Translations under genes and position numbers: made by a program | Shown: positions 35,176 through 43,889 of the stretch, piece after piece | How positions within the stretch are numbered: the stretch's first letter is position 1 | How the letters are laid out: every line of letters begins with the position of its first letter | The notes under the pieces: generated by a model | The model's database searches: none | What the model saw: only the letters and a program-made list of their open reading frames with translations | Told to the model about the DNA's origin: nothing | NCBI GenBank assembly: GCA_965197665.1 | Contig: CBDANO010000005.1 | Span: 1,054,001 to 1,118,000 of the forward strand | Source: CBDANO01 sp965197665 | Lineage (GTDB): Bacteria; Chloroflexota; Dehalococcoidia; Lucifugimonadales; UBA3495 | DNA: 64,000 nucleotides | Reading direction: 5' to 3'

Positions 35176-36117
35176 TTAAATCCGCTGAACGCCCCCACCC
35201 AATACTCGAAAGTGGTGCATATTTTCAGCGTCCGGGAACGCTTCCCGCGCTCGAAGAAATGCCGACTTGCCCTTGCGCTGCCTTGCATCGATCAAGACGC
35301 CGATTATGGTCCCGCTGTGCCCGACGTTGACCCCCACCGCCCCCACAGTCTCCGCAAACTCCATCACCGCCGCCAGCTTGGGCTTGGGCATCACCGCCTG
35401 GCTGGCCCGGGCGCTTATAGTAGCGCCCCGGCCGACGGCCCCAGGGTCCTGTTCCTTTATGCCCAGCTTGACCAGTCGAAGGGCTTCATTCACCTCATCT
35501 TGAATAGACCGCCACAGGGACCCCCGGTCTACGGCGTTGAACCTCACCGTATCGACGGTACCGCCGAAGTCCAGAGCAATTATTTCCATGGGAGGCGGTG
35601 GACCCAGGGATTCAAAAACTCGCCCCGCTATATGGTCGAATAGAGCGATGCCCGGAAACATGACGCCGTCGGAAGGCTCCACCGACAGGGCGATTCGAGC
35701 AATCGCCTCCGGCGGAAGCTCGGTACCCAGCGCCAACCCGGCGGCGGCCACGGTAGCGGCTATGTCGGCGCTGCTGCTTCCCAAGCCTTTGCTCCGGGGT
35801 ATGGGACTGCTTAGCTCCAGCCGGGCGCCCGCTTCCGTCCTGCCCAAGTGGGCCAGCGCCGCCCGCAGCGCCGCCGCGGCCTTTGGACAATCGGCCGGGG
35901 CTAGGACTCCGCCCCCGTTCTCGTATACCGTTACTCTGGCCCGGGCAAAAAAATCGACGGGGCAAGTCACCAGGAAATTTACCCCGGGATCGGCCCCGTC
36001 CATCATGCCCTGCACCAACTCTCCGCAAACGCCGGGAACGCGAGCCGCGGCGGCGCCGACGGGAACACCCAGATCTTCCGGAGACGAAGTTTGTTGGTAT
36101 CGAGATTCAGTAGTCAT
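35176..36117 (-). CDS. GHMP kinase, L-threonine kinase (PduX)-like
   Basis: A 313-residue GHMP kinase. The ATP-binding motif is IPRSKGLGSSSADIAATVAA and the third motif GAVGVNVGHSGTIIGVLID. The opening ARVPGVCGELVQGMMDG is the PduX-type N-terminus. PduX phosphorylates threonine to supply the aminopropanol linker of cobalamin. Its location 3 bases after cobU and in line with cobQ supports a cobalamin role over other GHMP substrates. Confidence 0.8.
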   Translation of the reverse strand: MTTESRYQQTSSPEDLGVPVGAAAARVPGVCGELVQGMMDGADPGVNFLVTCPVDFFARARVTVYENGGGVLAPADCPKAAAALRAALAHLGRTEAGARLELSSPIPRSKGLGSSSADIAATVAAAGLALGTELPPEAIARIALSVEPSDGVMFPGIALFDHIAGRVFESLGPPPPMEIIALDFGGTVDTVRFNAVDRGSLWRSIQDEVNEALRLVKLGIKEQDPGAVGRGATISARASQAVMPKPKLAAVMEFAETVGAVGVNVGHSGTIIGVLIDARQRKGKSAFLRAREAFPDAENMHHFRVLGGGVQRI

Positions 36118-36120
36118 TTC

Positions 36121-36687
36121 TCAGAAAACTTGGTTAATCTTATCTCCTTTGATGCGGTTTGGAATACCCGCCACCACCAGGTGGACCGAATCCGCAACGG
36201 CGGCCACCTGCTGGTTGACCAGACCCAGCAGGTCTTGAAACCGGCGCCCCAGGGGTTCCGGCGGTACCAGGCTGAGTCCGACTTCGCTGCTGACTAGGAT
36301 GAAGGACGCCTCGCTTCGTTCAATCGCCTTTAGCATACGACTGCCCGAGTTGAGTACCTCGGGCCCGGCGGCGTCATGACCGGCACAGTCCAAGAGCATG
36401 TTACTCACCCAAAAGTCCAAGCTGTCGATGAGCACCACTCCCGGCGGGTCGGGCGCCGCCGTCACCTCCTCCAAGCGGGCCGCCAATTCCAAGGGTTCCT
36501 CGAGGGTCGTCCAGTGGGCCGGGCGGGCTTGGCAGTGGTGGCGGATCCGCTCTTCCATTTCGTCGTCCGTGGCAAGCCCGGTAGCGACGTAAAGAGTAGG
36601 CCGGTCTATGTCCCGGGCCAGCTTTTCGGCGAAGGCGCTCTTACCCGACCGGACTCCGCCAAGGACCAAGCGCAGCCGGGAAGCCAT
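36121..36687 (-). CDS. cobU: CobU, adenosylcobinamide kinase / phosphate guanylyltransferase
   Basis: A 188-residue CobU/CobP protein. The P-loop is LGGVRSGKSAFAEKLA, followed by LYVATGLATDDEMEERIRHH with the guanylylated His region and VLIDSLDFWVSNML. It phosphorylates adenosylcobinamide and adds GMP in nucleotide-loop assembly. Its ATG overlaps the cobQ stop (TGATG). Confidence 0.93.
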   Translation of the reverse strand: MASRLRLVLGGVRSGKSAFAEKLARDIDRPTLYVATGLATDDEMEERIRHHCQARPAHWTTLEEPLELAARLEEVTAAPDPPGVVLIDSLDFWVSNMLLDCAGHDAAGPEVLNSGSRMLKAIERSEASFILVSSEVGLSLVPPEPLGRRFQDLLGLVNQQVAAVADSVHLVVAGIPNRIKGDKINQVF

Positions 36688-38294
36688 CAGACCCCAGTTT
36701 CCCCGCCGTCGAACTCCGGGCCAAGGCCGGCCATCCGGTAGACCAAGTCCATCCGGAGGCTGCCCCTCACCCAGTCGGCCAGCTTGTCGTATTCCAAGTC
36801 CAAGGTCAGGTCCTCAGGCGACAGGGGCAAACTAACCCCTTTTCGACGAGCCAAAGCTTGCAACAAGGCTTGCCGCAGTCCTCCATTGTGGAAAAGCCCG
36901 TGGATGTAGGTGCCCATAACCCAACCCGACTGGTCCAATACCCCGTCGAAGGAGTTGCTTGGGTCCGCTCCAACGCCGGCCCTGTCTTCGATATGGAATG
37001 CCGGCATGTCTTCAATATGGAATCCCGGGTCCGGACTGGACGCTGAATTAAACGCCGGGTCCGGTCCGCCGCCGGAAGTCCGGCCCATGTGGATCTCGTA
37101 CCCGCGAATGGAAAGGCCTTTTGCTCCCGCCAGCAAGCCTTCGTTTCCATATATCCGTCCTTGGACGCGGTGGGTCTCCTTAGACCCGCCAAAGCGGGTG
37201 GTCAAAGGCAGGATTCCCAGCCCCGGCATCTCCGTCCGGGGCGATTCCACCATCTCCGGGTCGTAGAGCTTGGCTCCCAACATCTGGTACCCGCCGCAAA
37301 TCCCGATGACTGCGGTCCCGTCTCGATATGCCTCCGTTACAGCCTTGGACAAGCCCCGTTCATCCATCCAGGCCAGGTCCGGAATGGTGGTCTTGGTCCC
37401 GGGCAAAACGACCAAGTCGGGGCAGGCCAGTTGCCGGGGAGAGTTGACGTAGCGGAGGGAGACGCCATTTTCCCGGGCCAGCGGTTCGAAGTCGTCGAAG
37501 TTTGAAATGTGAGGAACTTGAATTACCGCAATGTCCAGTACCCTGCCGCCGGGGGTACGCGCCGGCAGGTCCAAGGCCACCGAGTCTTCTTCGGGGATGT
37601 GTATGTCTCTAAAGTGATTTACCACGCCAACTACCGGAATACCGGTGCGCTCCTCAAGCCAGCGCAGCCCGTCGGTGAGCAGGCCGGGGTCTCCTCGAAA
37701 CTTGTTTATGACCACTCCTTTGATTGCGTCCCGTTCCGGGGGGTCGAGGAGTTCCAGGGTGCCGACCACGGAAGCAAAAACGCCGCCCCGGTCGATGTCG
37801 GCGCAAAGCAGCACGGGAGCGCCGGCGTACAGAGCCACGCGCATGTTAACGATTTCGCTAGCCTTCAAATTGATCTCAGCGGGGCTGCCCGCCCCTTCAA
37901 TCACGACGACGTCGTACTCGTTTCTCAGGGTGTCCAGCGACCTACGGACCGAGTCCCAGAGTCGAGACTTCAACTCCACGTAGTCAAGGCTCCGGGCTGA
38001 CAACTGGGGCCGGCCCAACAGCACCACCTGGGACCGGTGGTCCGCTTCCGGCTTTAGAAGCACCGGGTTCATCTCCACCCTGGCTTCGACCCCCGCCGCT
38101 TCCGCTTGGACCGCTTGGGCGCGCCCGATTTCGCCGCCGTCCGGGGTGACGTAGGAGTTGTTGGACATATTCTGGGCCTTGAACGGGGCCACTCTCAACC
38201 CGTCTTGGCGAAATATGCGGCACAGGGCGGACACGAGCACGCTCTTGCCCACGTGGGAAGCTGTTCCTTGGACCATCAACACTTTGCCGGGCAT
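36687..38294 (-). CDS. cobQ: CobQ, cobyric acid synthase
   Basis: A 535-residue cobyric acid synthase. The N-terminal ATPase domain has VQGTASHVGKSVLVSALCRI and PFKAQNMSNNSYVTPDGGEI. The C-terminal class I amidotransferase domain has the nucleophile in GICGGYQMLG and the His in YIHGLFHNGG. It amidates four side chains of cobyrinic acid diamide. Near residue 400-440 there is an insertion with duplicated FHIED (PGFHIEDMPAFHIEDRAG) that looks like an in-frame expansion; it is longer than usual CobQ here. Confidence 0.93.
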   Translation of the reverse strand: MPGKVLMVQGTASHVGKSVLVSALCRIFRQDGLRVAPFKAQNMSNNSYVTPDGGEIGRAQAVQAEAAGVEARVEMNPVLLKPEADHRSQVVLLGRPQLSARSLDYVELKSRLWDSVRRSLDTLRNEYDVVVIEGAGSPAEINLKASEIVNMRVALYAGAPVLLCADIDRGGVFASVVGTLELLDPPERDAIKGVVINKFRGDPGLLTDGLRWLEERTGIPVVGVVNHFRDIHIPEEDSVALDLPARTPGGRVLDIAVIQVPHISNFDDFEPLARENGVSLRYVNSPRQLACPDLVVLPGTKTTIPDLAWMDERGLSKAVTEAYRDGTAVIGICGGYQMLGAKLYDPEMVESPRTEMPGLGILPLTTRFGGSKETHRVQGRIYGNEGLLAGAKGLSIRGYEIHMGRTSGGGPDPAFNSASSPDPGFHIEDMPAFHIEDRAGVGADPSNSFDGVLDQSGWVMGTYIHGLFHNGGLRQALLQALARRKGVSLPLSPEDLTLDLEYDKLADWVRGSLRMDLVYRMAGLGPEFDGGETGV

Positions 38295-38349
38295 TGGGCC
38301 GTTCTTCTCAGTCCTTGGTCTGATTACAAGACCACATTCGTCGAATTGG

Positions 38350-38973
38350 TCAGATTCCCGGTTTCAAACCGTCCAAGTGGGAGGTATCGTTAAATAATTG
38401 GAGCACGGCGTTGTCGGAGTAAACGTCGACGACGGACACGCCGCAATTGTCCAGTAGGAACCGCCAGTTGGCCTCCAAAGGTAACTTCATCAGGGCTACG
38501 AAGACGGCCCGCAACGCTCCGCCATGCCCCACGATCAGCACCGTGCGGTCCCCGTAGTCCTCTCTGAGATTGCTTATGAAGTCCGCGATGCGGCTACTGG
38601 TTTGACGGGTACTTTCCCCGCCCGGAGGGGCGAAGTCCAAGTCTTTGACCAAGGAAGCTTCGTATAGCTCGGGGTACAGTTCCTTGGTCTGTTGGACGGT
38701 AAGCCCTTCGAAAACGCCCTTATCGTACTCCCGGAGACTGGGCGTGGTATGCAAGGGTACGCTCCTCCGGCCTAGTACCTTCCGGGCCGTCTCGACGCTC
38801 CGCCGCAGATCGCTGCAATATGCCGCGTCGAAAACCACGCCGGCCAACCGCCGAGCCGCTAACTCGGCTTGCCGATTGCCCGCTTCAGACAGGCTAATGT
38901 CCGTATGGCCCTGGATACGGCCGAGAGCGTTCCACTCGGTCTCACCGTGGCGCAGGATGAACCATTTACCCAT
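38350..38973 (-). CDS. Histidine phosphatase, probable alpha-ribazole phosphatase (CobC)
   Basis: A 207-residue phosphoglycerate mutase-like protein. The phosphohistidine motif is FILRHGETEWNALGRIQGHT, and the second catalytic His is in IVGHGGALRAVF. The position upstream of cobQ and cobU suggests CobC, which dephosphorylates alpha-ribazole phosphate in cobalamin assembly, but the family is broad. The ATG at 38973 gives the normal length; the frame is open further upstream without a ribosome site. Confidence 0.78.
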   Translation of the reverse strand: MGKWFILRHGETEWNALGRIQGHTDISLSEAGNRQAELAARRLAGVVFDAAYCSDLRRSVETARKVLGRRSVPLHTTPSLREYDKGVFEGLTVQQTKELYPELYEASLVKDLDFAPPGGESTRQTSSRIADFISNLREDYGDRTVLIVGHGGALRAVFVALMKLPLEANWRFLLDNCGVSVVDVYSDNAVLQLFNDTSHLDGLKPGI

Positions 38974-39362
38974 TAGCTCAACCAGCTTCGATGCCGATTC
39001 TTGTGGGCGCTGAGGCGTCAATCGAAGGATGCCGGCCAGCCGCCGGTCCCAGTGAAGGCCCGGGCCAACATCGTGGAACAACGCCGGCTGCCTACCCCTC
39101 GATATTCTAGCAGAGTCTAGGCGGCAGTCTACTTTACCGCCTTCAACCGCCCCGGCTCGATATAAGCTTAGGCTCGGCTCGACGGAAAAGCTTTACCGTG
39201 CCACATTGGACGCCATCAAAAACCGTCTCCCGTTACCCGTGCCGCATTTCGCAATACGCACCCGGTCCGGGGGGACAATCCCGGCACAAGCTGAAATGAT
39301 TGACGGGAAAAGCCCCACCGCACGCCTGATTGACGAATATTACGAAATCAGCATACAACATA
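38974..39362. other. Gap without convincing gene
   Basis: Upstream of the phosphatase gene the sequence becomes AT-richer from about 39200. A 67-codon TTG frame at 39206 has no ribosome site and an atypical composition, so I do not call it. The gap ends at the promoter of the zinc-ribbon gene. Confidence 0.5.
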
Positions 39363-39391
39363 TTGACAAGTCAAAGCGGTCTTTATACAAT
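39363..39391 (+). promoter_or_regulatory. Near-consensus promoter of the zinc-ribbon gene
   Basis: TTGACA (39363-39368), 17-base spacer, TACAAT (39386-39391). This is the closest match to consensus in the window. The sequence CAATATGTCGACTTC just after it is echoed by CAATATCAACTTC near 39437, forming a short imperfect direct repeat in the leader. Confidence 0.75.
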
Positions 39392-39468
39392 ATGTCGACT
39401 TCAAGCTGATTTCCAGGCGTGATTCATACCCCTATACAATATCAACTTCCAGGATGCGGAGGCTCTTG

Positions 39469-39612
39469 ATGGAAGCTTATTGCGTTAAGTGCAGGTCCAA
39501 GAAGGAAATCCAGAACCCCCAGGGCATCACTATGAAGAACGGCAAACCCGCCACCCAGGGCGTATGCCCCACCTGCGGGACCAAGGTCTTCCGAATAGGC
39601 GCCGCTCCCTAA
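39469..39612 (+). CDS. DUF5679-type zinc-ribbon protein, 47 residues
   Basis: A very short gene: MEAYCVKCRSKKEIQNPQ at the start, then TMKNGKPATQGVCPTCGTKV and a short basic tail. Two CxxC pairs (Cys5/8 and Cys33/36) form one zinc site. The length and MKNGKPAT-GVCP-CGTK-FRIG pattern match DUF5679 proteins common in Chloroflexota. GGAGG sits 6 bases before the ATG and a strong promoter about 80 bases upstream, implying high expression. Function unknown; nucleic-acid or protein binding are both possible. Confidence 0.85.
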   Translation: MEAYCVKCRSKKEIQNPQGITMKNGKPATQGVCPTCGTKVFRIGAAP

Positions 39613-40162
39613 TACCCCGTCCTCTTCTTGGGCGGCTAAATAGGCCCAGCCTCGGGCGCGGCGGCCATGCTCAGAGCAAGCTCTTGCCTTTAGCAGTGAT
39701 CTCAGATGCCGCTCACTCACAGTTGACGGACGGCTGATTCCGGCAGCCGCGCAATAGCCCTATCGAAGCCGGCATCCCGTCGGTTAGGGCCTGTGGCACG
39801 TCGGCTCTGGTTGCAACGCCATGGTGGCAAGCCTCTCGTCGTGAGGGGTTTTTCGATCCCCTCGAAAACCCCCATTCCCCAGGCTGAATTGCTTGTTGCC
39901 AATCCCTCGACGTTTCCAGTTCGACCGGCAACGTCTTGGCCGGTAACTCCTCCTTACGTAAGGTCCAACGACTGCTTTTCAGGCCCCTTTCCCCGCAAGG
40001 CCGAGCGGTGTTATCCTGACACGGTTGCTTGAATCTGTTTATTCACTTGTTTAGACTGGATTTCCTGGGTAATTGCGAACATCGACCCCGTCCGCCCATT
40101 CAGGGTCATAGCAGACACAATCTTGCAGGGCAAGGATGCCCCGGAGAGAGAGCGGAGGACTC
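39613..40162. other. 550-base non-coding gap with hairpin and promoter
   Basis: No gene is visible. A hairpin GGGGTTTTTCGA-TCCCC-TCGAAAACCCC spans 39845-39872. A sigma-70-like pair TTGAAT (40029-40034), 17-base spacer, TAGACT (40052-40057) would serve the aminotransferase gene, about 105 bases upstream of its ATG. GGCTGAATTGCTTGTTGCCAA near 39881 may be a remnant of the MITE-like family. Confidence 0.5.
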
Positions 40163-41077
40163 ATGGCTAACACGGCAAACATCGTCTTCTTCAACGGCGA
40201 GCTGCGGCCTGAAAGCGAAGTGGGCATTCCCATCCGCGACTTGGGCTTTGTATATGGAGATGCCGCCTTCGACGCCGCCCGGACCTTCAACGGAAAGGTT
40301 TTCAAGCTGCGGGCGCACGTGCGCCGTTTGTACGACTCCTTGCGCTACCTGCGAATCGACCCGGGCATGAGCCCCGAAGAAATGGAGCGGCGGTCTCTGG
40401 AAGTAGTCGAACACAACTATCCTTTGCTCCCGCCCACCCAGGACATGTGGGTGATGCAACGGATCACCCGGGGTGTCGAGGGACTGGAGATTGGGGAAAC
40501 CACTCGGCCTACGGTGCTAATTGAGACTCACGCCATTCCCTTCGCTCGGCGGGCTGCTATGTACCGGGACGGCTTGAGAGTATTCACTCCCTCCGTGCCC
40601 CGGGTGCCGCCCCGCTTCATGAGCCCCCGGGCCAAAACTCACAACTACTTGAACATGGTCTTGGGCGACCTCGAAGCTCAAGGGTCCGACCCAGGTTCTT
40701 GGGCGATACTTCTCGACGAGGCCGGAAATTTTACTGAAGGCCGCGGCTCCAATATCTTCCTGGTTAAAGACGGCGTCGTCCTCACGCCCCAGGGCCAATT
40801 CGTCTTGGAGGGCATCACCCGGGAGACCGTCTTAGAACTGGCTTCCGGATTGGATATACCCGCCGAGGAGCGGGACTTGGACTTGTATGACGCTTATACC
40901 GCCGACGAGGCTTTCATTACCTCCACCAGCTTGTGCATCTGCCCCGCCGTTTCGGTCAACGGCGCCACCGTCGGCGGCGGCCGGGTACCGGGTCCCGTCA
41001 CTCAAAGGTTGATTTCCGCTTTCAGCGATGTGGCCGGGATGGACTACTTCGACCAGTACCTGTCCCACCTTCCCTGA
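40163..41077 (+). CDS. PLP-dependent class IV aminotransferase
   Basis: A 304-residue fold-type IV aminotransferase (branched-chain / D-amino-acid aminotransferase / ADC lyase family). The PLP lysine is in MSPRAKTHNYLNMV. Phosphate and cofactor contacts are in EAGNFTEGRGSNIFLVKDG and FITSTSLCICPAVSVNG. IRDLGFVYGDAAFDAARTFNG is the N-terminal signature. AGCGGAGGA precedes the ATG. The substrate could be branched-chain amino acids, (R)-amines or D-amino acids; the motifs seen do not decide. Confidence 0.88.
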   Translation: MANTANIVFFNGELRPESEVGIPIRDLGFVYGDAAFDAARTFNGKVFKLRAHVRRLYDSLRYLRIDPGMSPEEMERRSLEVVEHNYPLLPPTQDMWVMQRITRGVEGLEIGETTRPTVLIETHAIPFARRAAMYRDGLRVFTPSVPRVPPRFMSPRAKTHNYLNMVLGDLEAQGSDPGSWAILLDEAGNFTEGRGSNIFLVKDGVVLTPQGQFVLEGITRETVLELASGLDIPAEERDLDLYDAYTADEAFITSTSLCICPAVSVNGATVGGGRVPGPVTQRLISAFSDVAGMDYFDQYLSHLP

Positions 41078-41263
41078 ACTTAGGCGTTGGGAACGCCCGA
41101 CGGTTGGCGCAAACAGGCTTTGCCCCGACCGGGGCCAATGGGACCGTAAGGCCCGGCCATTGGACCCCGCCGTCCAGATTCCTTCTTAGGGTTCAATCAA
41201 TCTTGGGATTGCTCATGGTCCGCCGCCGCGGACCGCGCAAGAGAACGAAGATCGGAGAATGCA

Positions 41264-42170
41264 GTGCCTCAACAACTTGACGACATAGTGGAACCCGGCG
41301 GCGCGAACCGTCTGGCTACCGGGTTTGGGTTTACCGAAGGTCCCCTGTGGCACCCCGACGGCTACTGGTTGTTCGTGGACATCCCCAACAACTCGGTCCA
41401 CAGGATGAGCGCCGACGGCGCGGTCGAGGCCTTCAGAGTGAATAGCGGCGGCTCCAACGGAATGACCTTCGATCTTCAAGGGACGCCTGATCGTTTGCGA
41501 AGGGGACAACCGCCGGATGGCAAGACGGCAGCCTGACGGCAGCTATGCGCCCATCGCCGAACGATTGGGAGGCAAGCGCCTCAACAAACCAAACGACGTG
41601 GTGGGCCGCTCCGACGGGAGCATCTACTTCACCGACCCGGGCGGGCGCATGGCGCCGGAGGAGCGGGAGTTGGACTACTCCGGTGTCCACCGCATCGATC
41701 CGAACGGGGCTTTCGACGTCGTAACCACCGAGACCGAGTACCCGAACGGACTGGCTTTCTCGTCCGACGAGAAGCACCTCTACGTCGCTATCACCCGGCT
41801 GGACGCTCGCTGCATTGAACAGAAGGAGCGGGGAGAAGTATGCCCCCACCAGTTCATTCGGGTCTTCGACGTAGCCGACGACGGGTCCCTCAACAATAAC
41901 CGGGTGTTTGCTGAAATGGTCTCGGCGGAAGACGGCGTGCCCGACGGGATGAAGGTGGACGTCGAGGGCAGAATCTATTGCACCGGCGCCGGGGGTTGCT
42001 GGGTTTTCGACGCCCCCGGAAACCACCTGGGAATCATTCGATTGCCCGAGATTCCGGCCAACTGCGCTTGGGGCGGCCCAGACAACCGTACGATGCTGTT
42101 CACCGCCCGCACCTCGGTATACAGCTTGAGAATGAAGACCGCCGGTACCAGGATACCCACAGCCGGTTAG
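41264..42170 (+). pseudogene. SMP-30/gluconolactonase-family gene with a +1 frameshift
   Basis: The first 72 or so codons (GFGFTEGPLWHPDGYWLFVD, GGSNGMTFDLQG) and the remainder (GRLIVCEGDNRRM, GGKRLNKPNDVVGRSDGSIY, YPNGLAFSSDEKHLYVAI) together form one ~300-residue SMP-30 beta-propeller. The frame shifts within a GGG run near 41480-41482: removing one G restores GMTFDLQGRLIVCEGDN. These proteins hydrolyse lactones with a bound divalent metal. Either the gene is broken or one base was miscalled. GGAGA precedes the GTG at 41264. It is followed closely by the sarcosine oxidase-like gene. Confidence 0.8.
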
Positions 42171-42202
42171 AAGTCCTTGAAGGGAGACGGGTTGCTGACG
42201 GC

Positions 42203-43330
42203 ATGACCGCGTACGATGCTATCGTAATCGGCTTGGGCGGAATGGGCAGCGCGGCCCTGTATCAAATGGCCCGCCGAGGCCTGAAGGTGTTGGGGCTGGA
42301 GCGGTACGACATTCCCAACGACATGGGTTCTTCCCACGGCGTCACCCGCATGATACGCCTCACCGTCCAAGAGCACCCTTCATATGTTCCTCTCGTCCGG
42401 CGGGCCTATACTCTTTGGCGCCAGTTGGAGAACGTCTCCGGAGAGCGCCTGCTGTTCACTACCGGTTCCCTGCGCGCCGGGTCCGAGGGCAACCGGATGT
42501 TCGACGGCTCTCTGGAGGCCTGCGAGGCCCACGGGATTCCCTACGAAGTCATGACCGGCCCGGAGATCAACCGCCGTTTCCCGGGATATCAACTGCCAAA
42601 GGAAATCCTTGGGGTCTATCAGCCCGACGGCGGCTTCCTCTTGTCCGAGCAGTGCATCGTGGCCCACGTGGCTGCTGCCCTGAACCAGGGCGCCGAGGCC
42701 CACGGCAGAGAGCAGGTCCTGGAATGGACGCCGACGGCGGCGGGGGTAGAAGTTAGGACGGACCGGGGTAGCTACGCCGCCCGCAAGTTGGTTGTTTGTT
42801 CGGGGGCATGGACGGCCAAGCTGCTCCCCCAACTGGCCGAGTCGACGGTACCGGAAAGGCAGGTCTTGGGCTGGTTCCAACCGCTGGCGCCGGACCTCTT
42901 CCGCCCCCGGTCCTTCCCAGTGTTCGGACTGGTGGTGGAAGAAGGCAGGTTCTACGGCTTCCCTTCCTACGGCATACCCGGGTTCAAGGTGGGTCGGACC
43001 CATCACCTGGACCAGCAAGTCGATCCGGACCACATGGACCGGGACGTGCATTTGGAGGATGAGGAGCTGCTGCTGGATTTTACCAAGCGGTACTTTCCCC
43101 AAGCGGCCGGGCCCGTCTTGGCGCTGAAGACGTGCTTGTTTACCAACAGCCCGGACGAGCACTTCATCCTGGATGTCCTGCCGGAGTTCCCTCAAGTGAG
43201 CGTGGCGGCGGGCTTTTCCGGCCACGGGTTCAAATATTGCAGCGTCGTGGGAGAAATCATGGCCGACCTAACCCAACACGGCGATACCTCCCATGACCTG
43301 AGCTTGTTCCGCCTCGCTCGGCTACAATAA
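42203..43330 (+). CDS. Monomeric sarcosine oxidase-like flavoprotein
   Basis: A 375-residue DAO-family oxidase of the monomeric sarcosine oxidase / N-methyltryptophan oxidase type. FAD binding is at AIVIGLGGMGSAALYQMARRG, with SSHGVTRMIRLTVQEHPSYV next. The Cys in ALKTCLFTNSPDEHFILDVL is where these enzymes bind FAD covalently. AAGFSGHGFKYCSVVGEIMA closes the fold. It oxidises an N-methyl or secondary amine to an aldehyde and H2O2. The ATG at 42203 follows the SMP-30 gene by 32 bases. Confidence 0.88.
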   Translation: MTAYDAIVIGLGGMGSAALYQMARRGLKVLGLERYDIPNDMGSSHGVTRMIRLTVQEHPSYVPLVRRAYTLWRQLENVSGERLLFTTGSLRAGSEGNRMFDGSLEACEAHGIPYEVMTGPEINRRFPGYQLPKEILGVYQPDGGFLLSEQCIVAHVAAALNQGAEAHGREQVLEWTPTAAGVEVRTDRGSYAARKLVVCSGAWTAKLLPQLAESTVPERQVLGWFQPLAPDLFRPRSFPVFGLVVEEGRFYGFPSYGIPGFKVGRTHHLDQQVDPDHMDRDVHLEDEELLLDFTKRYFPQAAGPVLALKTCLFTNSPDEHFILDVLPEFPQVSVAAGFSGHGFKYCSVVGEIMADLTQHGDTSHDLSLFRLARLQ

Positions 43331-43404
43331 GCCCGCGTCTTACAATCGAAGTAAATCGCGAAGCAACTCGACTGAAGGAACTTGCCCAAAGGGTTGGTAA
43401 ACCA

Positions 43405-43776
43405 TTGGTTTGGCTAATGGTGGCCCTTGGCGGGGCCGCCGGTTCCGTCCTGCGCTACGCCGTAGGGCGCTTGCTCGCGTCTCATTGGGGGGCTTCTCCC
43501 GCCATAGCCACCCTCTTGGTGAACGTGTCCGGCTCCTTTGCCCTCGGCTTATTCATTACCCTATCCCTGGAAAAATCGTCATTGCCGGCGGAGTACCGGA
43601 CCATGATCGCCGTAGGTGTCTTGGGCGGCTATACCACCTTCTCCGCCCTGGCTTTCGAGGCGGTGGACTTCGCTCAGTCCGGGGAGGCGCTGAAAGCCGG
43701 CGTCAGTGTTGCCGGGAACATCATCCTGGGCCTTGCCGCGGCGTATCTGGGCATCCTGGCCGGCCGCAGCTTCTAA
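43405..43776 (+). CDS. crcB: FluC/CrcB fluoride channel
   Basis: A 123-residue four-helix membrane protein: GGAAGSVLRYAVGR, LLVNVSGSFALGLFITLS with the conserved Asn, and GVLGGYTTFSALAFEAVDFA. FluC dimers export fluoride through paired pores. Start is TTG 43405 or ATG 43417; neither has a convincing ribosome site. No fluoride riboswitch is visible in the 74 bases upstream. Confidence 0.92.
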   Translation: MVWLMVALGGAAGSVLRYAVGRLLASHWGASPAIATLLVNVSGSFALGLFITLSLEKSSLPAEYRTMIAVGVLGGYTTFSALAFEAVDFAQSGEALKAGVSVAGNIILGLAAAYLGILAGRSF

Positions 43777-43889
43777 ACCCCGGTCCCTGAGCTTGTCCGG
43801 GAATGGACCGAGGGGCCGCAGCGCCGGTACGCTGCACGGTCCTCTTAATTTGCAAACGCCCCATCGGGCTTTAGACCTTTTGACCCGAT

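Noticed and set aside
39206..39409. Possible 67-residue gene
   Set aside because: TTG start without ribosome site, AT-rich, no recognisable motif, and it overlaps the promoter of the zinc-ribbon gene.
43331..43404. Fluoride riboswitch upstream of crcB
   Set aside because: The 74-base gap shows no recognisable pseudoknot pattern of that riboswitch.
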